A program made the translations under genes and the position numbers. Shown in pieces: positions 34,301 to 46,261 of a stretch of DNA of 64,000 nucleotides (the stretch's first letter is position 1; every line of letters starts with the position of its first letter). The DNA comes from Mercurialis annua (lineage: Eukaryota; Streptophyta; Magnoliopsida; Malpighiales; Euphorbiaceae). The stretch spans positions 16,192,001 to 16,256,000 of the forward strand of contig NC_065570.1 in assembly GCF_937616625.2 (NCBI RefSeq), read 5' to 3'. The notes beneath the pieces are model-generated. The model worked only from the letters and a program-made list of their open reading frames with translations. It was not told the origin of the DNA and searched no databases.

Positions 34301-37300
34301 CTTGGATTTGTTATGTAATGTTTTTAAACGTTTGGCTTAAATTGTTAAAAAGGTGAAACGCTTGGTTTTGTTTCGTAACGTTTGTATACGTTTGGCTTAA
34401 ATTGTTAAAAAGGTGAAACGCTTGGTTTTATTTTGTAATGTTTGTAAACTTTTGGCTTAAATCGGTAAAAATGGGAAACGTTTGGATTTGTTTCATAATG
34501 TTTAAAACGTTTGCTTTTGTTTTGTAAAGTTAGTAAATGTTTTGTTTAAATCGCTAAAAAGGTGATCGTTTGAATTTGTTTCGTAACGTTTGGCTTAAAT
34601 CGCTAAAAAGGGGAAACGTTTGGATTTGTTTCGTAACGTTTGTAAACGTTTGGCTTAAATCGCAAAAAAGGCGAAATGTTTGGATTATTTTCGTAACGTT
34701 TGAAAACGTTTGGCATAAATTGCCAAATTGGGGAAACTTTTGGATTTGTTTCGAATCGTTTTAAACATTTGGCTTACATCGCTAAAAAGGAGAAATATTT
34801 AGATTTTTTCGTAAAATTTGTAAACGTTTGGCTTAAATTGCTAAAAAGGTGAAACATTTGTTTTGTTTCATTACGTTTGTAAACGTTTGGCTTAAATTGC
34901 TAAAAAGGTGAAACGCTTGAATTTGTTTTGTAACGTTTTAAAACTTTTGGCTTAAATTGCTAAAAAGGTGAAACGCTTGGTTTTGATTCGTAACGTTTGT
35001 AAATGTTTGGCTTAAATCGCTAAAAACATGAAATTTTTGGATTTGCTTCGTAATGTTTGAAACGTTTGGTTTTGTTTCGTAACGTTTGTAAACGTGGCTT
35101 CAATCGCTAAAAAGGCGAAACTTTGGATTTCTTTCGGAACCTTTGTAAACATTTGGCTTAAATCGCTAAAAAGGTGAAACGTTGTATATATTTCGTAACG
35201 TTTGTAAAGGTTTGGCTTAATCGCTAAAAAGGTGAAATGTTTGGATTTGTTTCGTAAATGTTTGTAAATGTTTGGCTTAAATGCTAAAAAGGTGAAACGT
35301 TTGAATTAGTTTCGGAAACGTTTGTAAACGTTTAACTTAAATAGCTAAAAAGGTGAAACATTTGGATTTGTTTCGTATCATTTGTAAACTTTTGGCTTAA
35401 ATTGCTAAAAAGGGGAAACGTTTGGATTTGTTTCGTAGTGTTTGTAGATGTTTGGCTTAAATTGCTAAAAAGGAGAAATGTTTGGATTTGTTTCGTAACG
35501 TTTGTAAATGTTTGGCTTAAATAGCTAAAAAGGTGAAATGTTTGGATTTGTTTCGTAACGTTTGTAAACGTTTGGCTTAAACCGCGGAAAAGATGAAACG
35601 GTTGATTTGTTCGTAACGTTTGTAAACATATGTCTTGAATTGCTAAAAAGGTGAAACGCTTGGATTTGTTTCGTAACGTTTGTAAACCTTTTTCTTAAAT
35701 TGGTAAAAAGGTAAAACATTTGAATTTGTTTCCTAACCTTTGTAAACGTTTGGCTTAAATCGCTAAAAAGGTGAAATGTTTTGATTTGTTTCGTAATGAT
35801 TGTAAACATTTGGTTTAAATTGCTAAAAAGGTGAAACACTTGGATTGGTTTTGTAATGTTTTTAAACGTTTGGCTTAAATTGCTAAAAAGGTGAAACGCT
35901 TGGTTTTGTTTCGCAACGTTTGTAAACGTTTGGCTTATATTGGTAAAAAGGTGAAACGCTTGGTTTTGTTTCGTAACGTTTGTAAACGTTTGACTTAAAT
36001 CGGTAAAAATGGAAAACGTTTGGATTTGTTTCGTAATGTTTCAAACATTTGCTTTTGTTTTGCAACGTTAGTAAACGTTTTGTTTAAATTGCTAAAAAGG
36101 TGATCGTTTGGATTTGTTTCGTAACGTTTGGCTTAAATCGCTAAAAAGGGGAAACATTTGGATTTGTTTCGTAACATTTTTAAACGTTTGGCTTAAATCG
36201 CAAAAAAGGCGAAACGTTTGGATTTGTTTAATAAATGTTAGTAAACGTTTAGCTTTTATAGCAAAAAAGGTGGAATGTTAGGATTAGTTTTGTAAACGTT
36301 TGTAAACGTTTAACTTAAATCGCTAAAAAGGTGAAACGTTTGGATTTGTTTCGTAATGTTTTTAAGATTTGGCTTAAATCTCTAAAAAGGATAAATGTTT
36401 GGTTTTGTTACGTAACTTTTGTAAACGTTTAGCTTAAATTGCTAAAAAGGTGAAACGTTTGGATTTGTTTTGTAGAGTTTGTAAACGTTTGGTTGCTAAA
36501 AAGGTGAAACGTATATATTTGTTTCGTACCGTTTGTAAACGTTTGGCTTAAATAGCTAAAAAGGTGAAACGTTTGGATTTTTTTCGTAACGTTTTTAAAC
36601 ATTTGGCTTAAATTGCTGAAAAGGTGAAACGCTTGGATATGTTTCGTAACGTTTGTAAACGTTTGGCTTAAATTTCTCAAAAGGTAAAAAAAACTTGGTT
36701 TTGTTTCGTAACTTTTGTAAACGTTTGGCTTAAATTGCTAAATACGTGAAACGTTTGGATTTGTTTCCTAAAGTTTGTAAACTTTTGGCTTCAATCGCTA
36801 AAAAGGTGAAACGTTTGGATTTGTTTCGTAACGTTTGTATACGTTTGGCTTAAATTGCTAAAAAGGTGAAACGCTTGGATTTGTTTCGTTACGTTTGTAA
36901 ACGTTTTGGCTTAAATTGCTAAAAAGGTAAAAACTTTGGTTTTGTTTCGTAATGTTTGTAAACGTTTGACTTAAATTGCTAAATACGTGAAACGTTTGTA
37001 TTTGATTCTTAATGTTTGTAAACTTTTGGCTTCAATCGCTAAAACGGTGAAATGTTTGCATTTGTTTCGTAACATTTTTAAACGTTTGGCTTGAATCGCT
37101 AAAATAGGGAAACGTCTGGATTTGTTTTGTAGCATTTGTAAACGTTTTGTTTAAATCGCTGGAAATGTTAAACGTTTGATTTGGTTTCGTAACATTTCTA
37201 AATGTTCGGCATAAATCGCCAAAAAGGTGAAACATTTGGATTTTTCGTAACGTTTGTAAACATTTTGCGTTAATTGCTAAAAAGGTGAAACGCTTGGATT

Positions 37301-38955
37301 CGTTTCATAACGTTTGTAAACGTTTGGCTTAAATTGCTAAATAGGGGAAACGTTTGGATTTGTTTCGTAACGTTTGTAAACGCTTAGCTTCATTCGCTAA
37401 AAAGGTGAAATGTTTTGATTTGTTTCGTAACGTTTTTAAACGTTTGGCTTCAATCGCTACTAAGGTGAAACGTTTGGATTAGTTTCGTAACGTTTGTAAA
37501 CGTTTGGCATAAATTGTTAAAATGGTGAAATGTTTGGATTTGTTTGGTATCGTTTTTAACGTTTGGCTTAAATCGCTAAAATGGGAAAACGTTTGGTTTT
37601 GTTTCGTAACGTTTGTAAACGGTTGGCTTAAATTGCTAAAAAGGTGAAACGTTTGTTTTGTTTCGTAACGTTTGTAAACGTTCGGCTTAAATCGCTAAAA
37701 AGGTGACACATTGGATTTGTTTCGTAACGTTTGTAAACATTTGGCTTAAATTGCTAAAAAGGTGAAACGCTTGGATTTGTTTCGTAACGTTTGTAAACGT
37801 TTGGCTTAAATTGCTAAAAAGGTGAAACAATTTGTTTTGTTTCGTAACGTTTGTCAAGGTTTCGCTTAAATCGCTAAAAATGTGAAACATTTGGATTTGT
37901 TTCGTAATGTTTTAAACGTTTGGTTTTGTTTCGTAACGTTTGTAAACGTTTGGCTTAAATCGCTAAAAAGGCGAAACGTTTGGATTTGTTTCGTAACGTT
38001 TGTAAACGTTTGGCTTAAATCATTAAAAAGGCAAAGTATATGGTTTGTTTCGTAACATTTGTAAACTTTTGGCTTAAATCGCTTAGAAGGGGAAATGTTT
38101 GGATTTGTTTTGTAATGATTGTAAACGTTTGGCTTAAATCGCTAAAAAGGTGAAATGTTTGGATTTGTTTTATAACGTTTGTAAACGTTTGGCTTAAATT
38201 GCTAAGAAGGTGAAACGATTGAATTTGTTTCGTAACGTTTGGATTAAATTGCTAAAAAGGGGAAATGCTTGGATTTGTTTTGTAATGTCTTTCAACATTT
38301 GGCATAAATTGCTAAAAGGCGAAACCATTGGTTTTGTATCTTAACGTTTGTAAATATTTTGCTTAAATCGCTAAAAATGTGAAACGTTTGGATTTGTTTC
38401 GTCACATTTTAAACTTTTGGTTTTGTTTCGTAATGTTCGTAAACGTTTGGCTTCAATCGCTAAAAAGGTGAAATGTTTGGATTTTTTTCGTAACGTTTGT
38501 AAATGTTTAGTTTAAATCGCTAAAAAGGTAACACGTTTGGATTTGTTTCGTAATGTTTGTCAACGTTTTGCTTAAATCGCTAAAATGGTGAAACGTTTAA
38601 ATTTATTTCGTAACGTTTGTAAACGTTTGGCTTAAATTGCTAAATAGGTGAAACGTTTGGATTTGTTTCGTAGCGTTTGGAAACGTTTGGCTTAAATCAC
38701 TAAAAAGGTGAAAAGTTTGGATTTGTTTGTACCGTTTATAAACGTTTGATTTAAATCGCTAAAAAGTTAAAATGTTTGGATTTATTTCGCAGCGTTTGTA
38801 AACGTTTGGCTTAAATTGCTAAAAAGGTGAAACGTTTAGATTTGTTTCGTACTGTTTGTAAACGTTTGGCTTAAATCGCTAAAAAGGTGAAACGTTTGGA
38901 TTTGTTTCCTAATGTTTGTAAGCATTTGGCTTAAATTGCTAAAAAGGTGAAACAC
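28309..38955 (+). repeat. 60-bp tandem satellite array, second block
   Basis: The same 60-bp monomer in the same orientation as the first block. It has a looser higher-order period: the variant GTTAACGTAC/GTTAGCGTAC occurs at 28974, 30891 and 32720 (steps 1,917 and 1,829 bp), and at 16833 on the far side of the retrotransposon, which is 1,944 bp from 28974 once the element and one target duplication are subtracted. A second landmark, AACCGCGG-like, recurs at 28331 and 30248 and in changed form at 34042 and 35581. Blocks are visibly more diverged than those in 3968-14455. No gene is present. Confidence 0.96.
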
Positions 38956-39967
38956 TGTAATATCCCGTAATTTTAAGTGATTAGAATATGCCACGAGGTC
39001 AAATTGGAGGAATCAAAATATTAAAAATAATATTTTGAGGTTTTGAATATTAAGAAAAATATTCGAAAAGACTAAGTTTAATAGTCAAAGGATAATAGTA
39101 AGATTTGACTATATAAGGTTATTAAATTAAATCACGAGAAGTGATTTAATAAATTCGAAATACGTAAATTAAATTTTAACATAAATTTAAAATTTATACA
39201 TATCCGTAAAAAATTATCGTAATAATTGGAGTTTAAAATTTAAATCGGGAATTTAAATTTTAATAAAGGGATATGAACAAGTTTAATATAATAGAGAATA
39301 CGACTGGACGTCGTGGATAAAAATATATTGATAATAAATATATCAATGTACCTCTCTAAATGGAGATTTTAAGATTTCGGACAAAACCCCGAAATTAAAA
39401 TGTCAAAACTCGGAAAGCTCGACGAGTTATGGACGAATATAAATTAAGATATATATATATATAAATATATATATATTAAAAATAAATAAAAAAAAGAAGA
39501 AAGAAAAGAAGAGGCGGTTGAGAGTGATGGGCAAGGAAAATTATCCACTTTAGTCCCTAAACTTTTACTTCAATTAGTTTTGATTATTAACTAATTAAGT
39601 ATTATTCGTTAGTCCAAATTAAAATTAAATAATTTATAAGTCCCGAGCGAATAATTTTGGTGTTATTATTCGCAAAATAATTTGACGAATCTACCGTCAA
39701 AGTATTATGGAATTTGGACATAGTAATTTTAATTAAGCGGGACTGATTTAGACCTAATAAATATTTGGAGATTTATTAATAATAAAATATAAGTCGGATG
39801 CGAATAAAAATTATATTTTTAATCGTTTTATATTTTATTGGATATTTTGGTAAAGTTTTGCGAAATTTGGAATTAGTCTCTGTTTGGACTACGGACAACT
39901 AATTAAAATCAGAGTTAAAGTGCATGATTGAGATAGTACTAAATGGTACTTTAACTAACAATTTTGC

Positions 39968-39977
39968 CTATAAATAG
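39968..39977 (+). promoter_or_regulatory. TATA box of the second LTR
   Basis: CTATAAATAG, the same decamer as in the Tekay-like LTR, about 1.0 kb into the LTR. It is followed by a purine/GC stretch and a pyrimidine-rich leader (TTCACTTCACTTCC), consistent with a start near 40000 (inferred). Confidence 0.75.
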
Positions 39978-40340
39978 AACAGAGGGGGGACGGGCACAAT
40001 TCACTTCACTTCCTGATTGAGGTGCTTGCTAGTTTAGGAGGAGCAGAGGACGCGCGGAAATTGGGTTCCGCCGCGGCGCGATCCATTTCGCGATTCCGAC
40101 TCTGATTCTTCAACGAATCCAGTAGTAATCGAGGTATTAATCTCGTATACGATGTTTATTTCGATATATATTAATTATATATATTTGATATTAAACGGTA
40201 AACATATCGAATCGATCGCGTACGTATCGATTCGACGTTTTAATTATAAAATTGAATTGTTTGGATTGTGATTAAATGTTCGTAGCGGGAAAAATCAATC
40301 GAGCACGTCGGAAAGTGGCTCCGGATTGAAATACCGGTGC

Positions 40341-40434
40341 CTGCACGAGTGCACGACCGTGCATAGGCCGTGCACGAATGTGCACTTGCCAAGGCTGTGC
40401 ACGAACGTGCACAGGCAATGCACGAACGTGCACA
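40341..40434 (+). repeat. GTGCAC hairpin array in the second LTR
   Basis: Imperfect tandem copies of TGCACGAACGTGCAC-like units. The clearest is TGTGCACGAACGTGCACA at 40396-40413, a perfect 8-bp inverted repeat around AA. It starts about 373 bp downstream of the TATA box, hence in the transcribed leader. Confidence 0.85.
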
Positions 40435-42039
40435 GGCCCTGTACGGACGCGTAGTCCGACTACGACGGGGTCTTTTCAGGCGGCGAATCCGAGGGGACTT
40501 CGCCTAGTAGGACGGTGTGTTTACCGTCAGTCAGTAAATGTTTAAAAGTGAACGTTTTAAAATGATATAAGTCTATATGTTAAAGCGATACGACGTTTTA
40601 ACTAGGGTTTACATTAATCAAGTGGATTAATGTTAAATGACTATAAGTCCATACCAAGAGTGGTATTATATATTGAACGAGAAGTTCAATATAGAGATTA
40701 GTTTATATGCGTTGTTTATAGTGTCGTCTATAAACAGAGTTTGTTTAAAGTCTATCGTTTATACGATAGGACTAGAGTTAGAAATTCAATGTCTAATATT
40801 ATTTTGACATTTGAATTTTAATTAGATCCGACGAGTAGTCGATCTAGCGAGTCAAACACCAACGTGTTTGACTGACAAGCTTGTTTGGAGCTTACGTTTT
40901 TTAAAATGGGGACGACAGTACTGTGAGTTTTACTCTGTGGTTTTTACTTTTGAATATTTATATTTAAACTGTTTTAAATAACAAATAGCACTATTATAAC
41001 TTAACCATGAAAGATCCATTGGAATAAGTTTCTTATTGGTTGTCAATAGGACTGTGTGATCACCAGTAGTGTTTCTCGATACGAGCCTGTGTCTGACATA
41101 GAGGTCAGTTAATGTCATTGGGCGTTGGAAGTGCTAGCGACCCTGACTTAACAGTCTGAGACGGCAGTAACGGTTACGGTCACAGGCAGTACTGTGATGG
41201 CAGTTTCATGGTTACAGTCCAGACACTCGGCTTAGACGACAGTGATTCAGTTCACGGTCTACGGCCTATATTGTGTAGGTTGAGACCCATACAATAGTCT
41301 GCCTTGTAGGGTTTCATCTGGATCGAATAATTGGTAATATTTTACATATACAAATGTTTTATGTTTTTGCGATTTGAATATTCAACTGTAAATTGTAGAC
41401 TCAATCAGATTTATTTATATTTCTGACCCTCCCCAATGTTCACCTTTCAGGTTATCAAGTACGAGGTCAAACTTCCACAATAATTCTGGAAGTCAATGTC
41501 AACCATACCTCTAGAGCTGCAAGTAGTCGGGTACTGGGAGGTTTTACAGCAGTTCAAACTATTTTAATAATCTCTGATTTGAACTACTGTATATATATAT
41601 GTGTGTGATTTTAAAGCTGCGTGTTTTCTAAATTGCTAGGACCAGGTGTTTGAGTGATACACTGGTTTCATGTGTTTAGCATTTTAGAATTGTATTGGAA
41701 ACAGAGCAGGTGCGTCAACTGAGATTGATGTTTGCGCTCTAGTTTCTTTAAATACAATCAGGGTCTTAAGACCCAGTTTTCAGAAATGTGTTTACGTTAA
41801 ACAAGAGAAAGGTTTTAACGATATTTTCTGAAAACAGATCATATGTGATATATGATCTTGAATTGCGATCGCGTTTTTAATAAAGGTGTTAAAGTGTTTC
41901 CGCAACAAGGTTGCAAACCTTTTTATGTTTTAAAACGCGAAAAATTCATAAAGGTTTTTAGGCTGACTACGGGTTTCGGAGCAACCACTCTTATTCCCTA
42001 GCGCCGGTCGCGATCCATAAATTTGGGTCGTGACAAAAT

Positions 42040-42051
42040 TGGTATCAGAGC
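42040..42051 (+). other. Primer-binding site, initiator tRNA-Met (second element)
   Basis: TGGTATCAGAGC, 4 bases after the LTR end. It fixes the plus-strand orientation and marks 38956-42035 as a 5' LTR. A short hairpin, TTCTCG-GACT-CGAGAA (42057-42072), follows within 6 bases. Confidence 0.95.
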
Positions 42052-44720
42052 AATAGTTCTCGGACTCGAGAATTTAAAAACATTGCTGATACATAGAAAT
42101 AAAGTATGGGGTAGATGTCATAGGTACTCATAGAAACTACTGCAGCACATAGGATTCGAGTCATGTCTCCTACATATATTCTTATGTTTCATAGGTTCTC
42201 AGCCTTCCCTTTTGGGATATAAGACTGCGATATACGCGTGTGTGTGGTCTAGACAATTCGATAACAATGCTTGAATATCAAGCATGGAAATAATGTGAAG
42301 ACACTGTCGAAGTCATTCGATAGTAGTACAAGGAGACGACTGACAGAAGAAATACGAATTTAGAGAAGTGGAGTAGTTGTGGAGAAATCTTACTGGTTAC
42401 AGAGTTTAGGTTCAGGAGGAAACTTACAAAAACCAAATGATATAACCATTTTTGGTTATTCACTTAAATGATTTTAAAAGCATAATTGTGCCTAGACATG
42501 AGACGTCATCACCCTATGCACAGCTATGCAAATGTTTAAAAAGTAAGTTTTTGAACAAATTGTTTTGAAAATGCGCGCAAATGATTGAAATATTTCAAAC
42601 ATATTTGTTTTTCTTGTAAGTATACCTAGACCAGAACTCTGTAACAAAAGTAAATACTCGAGATCAAGTAGTAAGTGATTCTCGAGGGGGGCAACATAAG
42701 CATATGAGAATGGAAGTTGGAGAATAAAGTTGTGACTGGGAAGTACACGGATATTTGTAGTTAAATGAACTACAACAGGTATTCAGATATCAATGCATAT
42801 CCGAGCTACGAAAAGTTAAGGACAAGAATATCCTTAAATAAGATGACTAGGGCATTGTACCCTACGACACTAGAAATAAGAAATGAGAGGATAGTACCTA
42901 CTGATCGAGCAGTGATTAAGACGTTAGAGATACGTGATTTCTCACTAGCGATTAGTATAACTTGGGTTTAGAAAGACTCAAGGTAAATAAGAGACACACA
43001 AATCAAGGTGCAGTGGATAGAGATAGGGTATCGATGAAGCGAGTTTCAGATGATGTCTGAAAACTAACAGGGTATAGTAAAACCCTGATAACTTTTAATT
43101 GAACTGTTGGATTGGTTTAATTTGGAATATGATATTCCTAAGATAGTTGCCTAGAGGTTAACCGTTGCGATCGTCAAACGGAAAGTTAGACGATGGATAT
43201 TTTTGGAAGTATTGATGAGAAACTTGCGTGAATTTTGGCAGTAAGCCAAAAGTGCAAGTGATGAAATTATGAAGTATTGAGTTTAATTAACTTAGGATTA
43301 TCAATGTAAGCTCCATATATATGTAAATGAATTTGAAAACTGTTGAGAAACAATAGTTTTGAATTGTGAAAATTCTGATAACCGGGCCTTGTGATTGTAA
43401 AGTCTTGGCTGGCTGGTGACAGAATATACATGTAGATTACATGTAATTTGAATGTCGGACCAGAAATATGTAAAGTATGGCCGCCCAAAAGTGGAAAGTA
43501 TGAAACAAATATTTTATTTTTATATGAAATATTTTGAAAATGGATCGAGAAATTGATAGTCAGTTAATTAAATGTAGTAGTAGCTATAGAGCATTGAGAA
43601 TGACTCTTAGCTGTGAGTAGGAAAGCTATATATGTATTAAGTTAAGAGGTGATACATAGCGAGAGTCAGATCAAGATGTAAGGTCTGAGAATGTTATGCA
43701 TCAGAATGAATGAAAGATTCTGAGCAAGCCATAATTTGAGATAAACAATATGTTAAGAGTAGAGATATCTAGATAAGAGCGCTGTGATAATGAAAGGAAA
43801 AAGACTGTAGACGCGTGAAGGGACACATCATATAGTAAAGATATATGAGGAGATAAGAAAGTGATATAGAAAGTAACGTTGTATTGAAACAAGTTACGAT
43901 GAAATAAGCATACGAGTGTAGGGTAAATCGCTTATTAAATGGAAAGAGGATGTTCATAGAAAAGAAGTACATACTCTACGAGCTTATATTAAAGAATTAT
44001 ATGAGCTATAGACACAGAATAAGGAGAGAAAACATAGGTTTTGACTGATATGTATCGATATTAAGAATAGCATGGAAATGTTTTATCGATACGTGCAATA
44101 GTAAATTTGACTTTACCTAACTATGATATAAGTAAAGTCACTAATGTAAACTCAATTGAAATATAGATAAGGTACACTGACAGTGAAGGTGTCAATAGTA
44201 GACACAACTATAAGTGTGCAAACGAGTATTGCACGAAGGGGAATAAAGAAGTATAATAGGAATATGTCTCACACGTCTATAGAATGTAGACGATGAAAAA
44301 GTTAAGATACAACCTATCGTGAGGATAGGGTAAATCAGATCCGATAAGTGGATTTGCATAACGTAGTATGAGTAATACTAATTCTGATGTATGAATATGG
44401 AATGAGTGAACATTTCAACTGTCCTTATAATATATATAAGAACAAGGATTTAAGCTAATCCTAGATTATTTTTGGAAGTGGTGCTAATGAACAATGATTA
44501 TGTGTGACTAATAGAGGAAGGTGACGCACAATGTGTGCGATCAGTGTAGTAGATTCTAAGAGAACATCGGAAGTAAGTTAGTTCTCCAAATGTAAGTGAC
44601 ATTTTGAGGACGTGAGGAGTCATAAGTGATGTCTAAAAAGATCCAAATGGTTATAAGTGGAAGTAATCAGTATGATTAAAGAAATTAGTAATTTCTTGAG
44701 TTTCACAGTACTATGTGAAT
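42052..44720 (+). other. Non-coding interior of the second element
   Basis: About 2.7 kb, AT-rich, with many stops in all frames. The longest frames are under 75 codons and resemble no known protein (for example 42765-42971 plus and 43267-43488 minus). There are no zinc knuckle, D-A-G, DD or integrase motifs. An inverted repeat CTCGAG...CTCGAG occurs at about 42657-42686. It is best read as leader or spacer sequence of a non-autonomous element. Confidence 0.65.
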
Positions 44721-46248
44721 AGGTGAAACGTTTGGTTCGTAAAATTTTAAACCTTTGGTTTAAATCGATAAAATGGAGAAAAGTTTGGATTTGTTTCGTA
44801 ACGTTTGTAAACGTTTGGCTTAAAGCGCTAAAAAGGTGAAACGTTTGGATTTGTATCGTAATGTTTGTAACCGTTTGGCTTAAATTGCTAAAAAGGTGAA
44901 ACGCTTGGATTTTTTTCGTAACGTTTGTAAATGTTTGGCTTATATTGCTAAATATGGGAGACGTTCGAATTTGTTTCGTAACATTTGTAAACGTTTGGCT
45001 TCAATCTCTAAAAATGGAAAACGTTTCGATTTGTTTCGTAACGTTTGTAAACGTTTGGCTTCAATCGCTAAACATGTGAAATGTTTCAATTTGTTTCGTA
45101 ACGTTTTAAATGTTTGGATTAAATCGCTAAAATGTGAAAACGTTTGGAATTTGTTTCGTAGCGTTTGTAACCGTTTGGCTTAAATCGCTAAAAAGTTGAC
45201 ACGTTTGGTTTTGTTTCGTAACGTTTGTAAACGTTCCGCTTAAATCACTAAAAAGGTGAAACGTTTGGATTGGTTTCGTAACGTTTGGCTTAAATGGCTA
45301 AAAAGGTGGAAAGCTTGGATTTGTTTCGTAACTTTTGTAAACATTTGATTTTGTTTCGTAATGTTTGGATTTGTTTCATAACGTTTGTAAACTTTTGGCT
45401 TAAATCACTAAAAAGGTGAAACATTGGATTTTTTTGTAACGTTTGTTTTAAATCGCTAAAACTATGAAACATTTGGATTTGTTTTGTAATGTTAGTAAAC
45501 GTTTGGCTTAAATTTCAATAAAGGGTTTCATAACATTTTAAACGTTTGAATTAGTTTCGTAACGTTTGTAAATGTTTGGCTTAAATCGCTAAAACGGTGA
45601 AACGTTTAGATTTGTTTCGTAACGTTTGTAAACGTTTGGCTTAAATCGCTAAAAAGGTGAAATGTTTGGCCTAAATCGCTAAAAAGGTGAAATGTTTGGA
45701 TTTGTTTCGTAACGTTTGTCTTAAATTGCTACAAAGGTAAAATGTTTGGTTTTGTTTCGTAACGTTTGTAAATGTTCGGTTTAAATGGCCAAAAAGGTGA
45801 AACGCTTGGATTTGTTTCGTAGTATTTGTAAACGTTTGTCTTAAATTGCTAAAAAGGTGAAACGCTTGGATTTGTTTCCTAATGTTTGCAAAGGTTTGGC
45901 TTAAATTACTAAAAAGGGGAAACACTTGGATTTGTTTTGTAATGTTTGTAAACGTTCTGCTTAAATATCTAAAAATGTGAAATGTTTGGATTTGTTTGTA
46001 ACGTTTGTAAACGTTTGGCTTAAATCAGCAAAAAAGGTGAGACGTTTGGATTTGTTTCGTGGCGTTTGTAAACGATTGGCTTAAATCGCTAAAAAGGTGA
46101 AACGTTTAGATTTGTTTTGTACTGTTTGTAAACGTTTGGCTTAAATCGCTAAAAAGGGGAAACGTTTGGATTTGTTTCGTAATGTTCGAAACGTTTGGTA
46201 TAAATTGCTAAAAAGGTGAAACGCTTCGATTTGTTTCGTAACGTTTGT
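44721..46248 (+). repeat. 60-bp satellite, third block (plus orientation)
   Basis: About 25 monomers in plus orientation, more diverged and with more shortened monomers than elsewhere, for example 45340-45370 and 45640-45680. It ends at the palindromic orientation switch. Confidence 0.95.
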
Positions 46249-46261
46249 AAACGTTACGAAA
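46234..46261. repeat. Palindromic junction where satellite orientation flips
   Basis: TTTCGTAACGTTT, spacer GT, AAACGTTACGAAA: two perfect 13-bp arms. To the left all monomers read plus, to the right all read minus. The natural monomer has a 7-bp dyad at this place; the switch extends it to 13 bp. Confidence 0.95.

Larger units (their letters stand above)
38956..42035 (+). repeat. 5' LTR of the second element (3,080 bp)
   Basis: It begins TGTAATATCCCG and ends GGGTCGTGACA. Its last 38 bp closely resemble the U5 end of the Tekay-like LTR (GCGCCGGTCGCGATCCAT-like), while most of its length does not, so it belongs to a related but distinct family. It contains AT microsatellites near 39450-39475 and 41590, a purine-rich run at about 39485-39520, a TATA box at 39968 and a GTGCAC hairpin array at 40341-40434. 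No gene is seen. Confidence 0.9.
38956..44720 (+). mobile_element. Second LTR retrotransposon, one LTR and non-coding interior, 3' end missing
   Basis: A plus-strand element: LTR at 38956-42035, primer-binding site at 42040-42051, then 2.7 kb of interior with no Gag, protease, RT or integrase signature in any frame I could follow. Satellite resumes at 44721. No purine tract or second LTR precedes it, so the right end is truncated or rearranged. It could be a large retrotransposon derivative (non-coding, mobilised in trans) that lost its 3' part, or a coding element deleted after its leader. Left flank and right flank both carry AGGTGAAAC (38945-38953 and 44721-44729) in the same monomer position. 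Confidence 0.85.

Noticed and set aside
38945..38955. Reading AGGTGAAAC at both borders of the second element as a long target site duplication
   Set aside because: Ty3/Gypsy elements duplicate 5 bp, and this string occurs in nearly every monomer, so the match is expected from the satellite itself.
42278..43972. Short frames in the interior of the second element as gag or RT remnants
   Set aside because: None shows a zinc knuckle, protease, RT, RNase H or integrase motif, and stops are dense in all frames.
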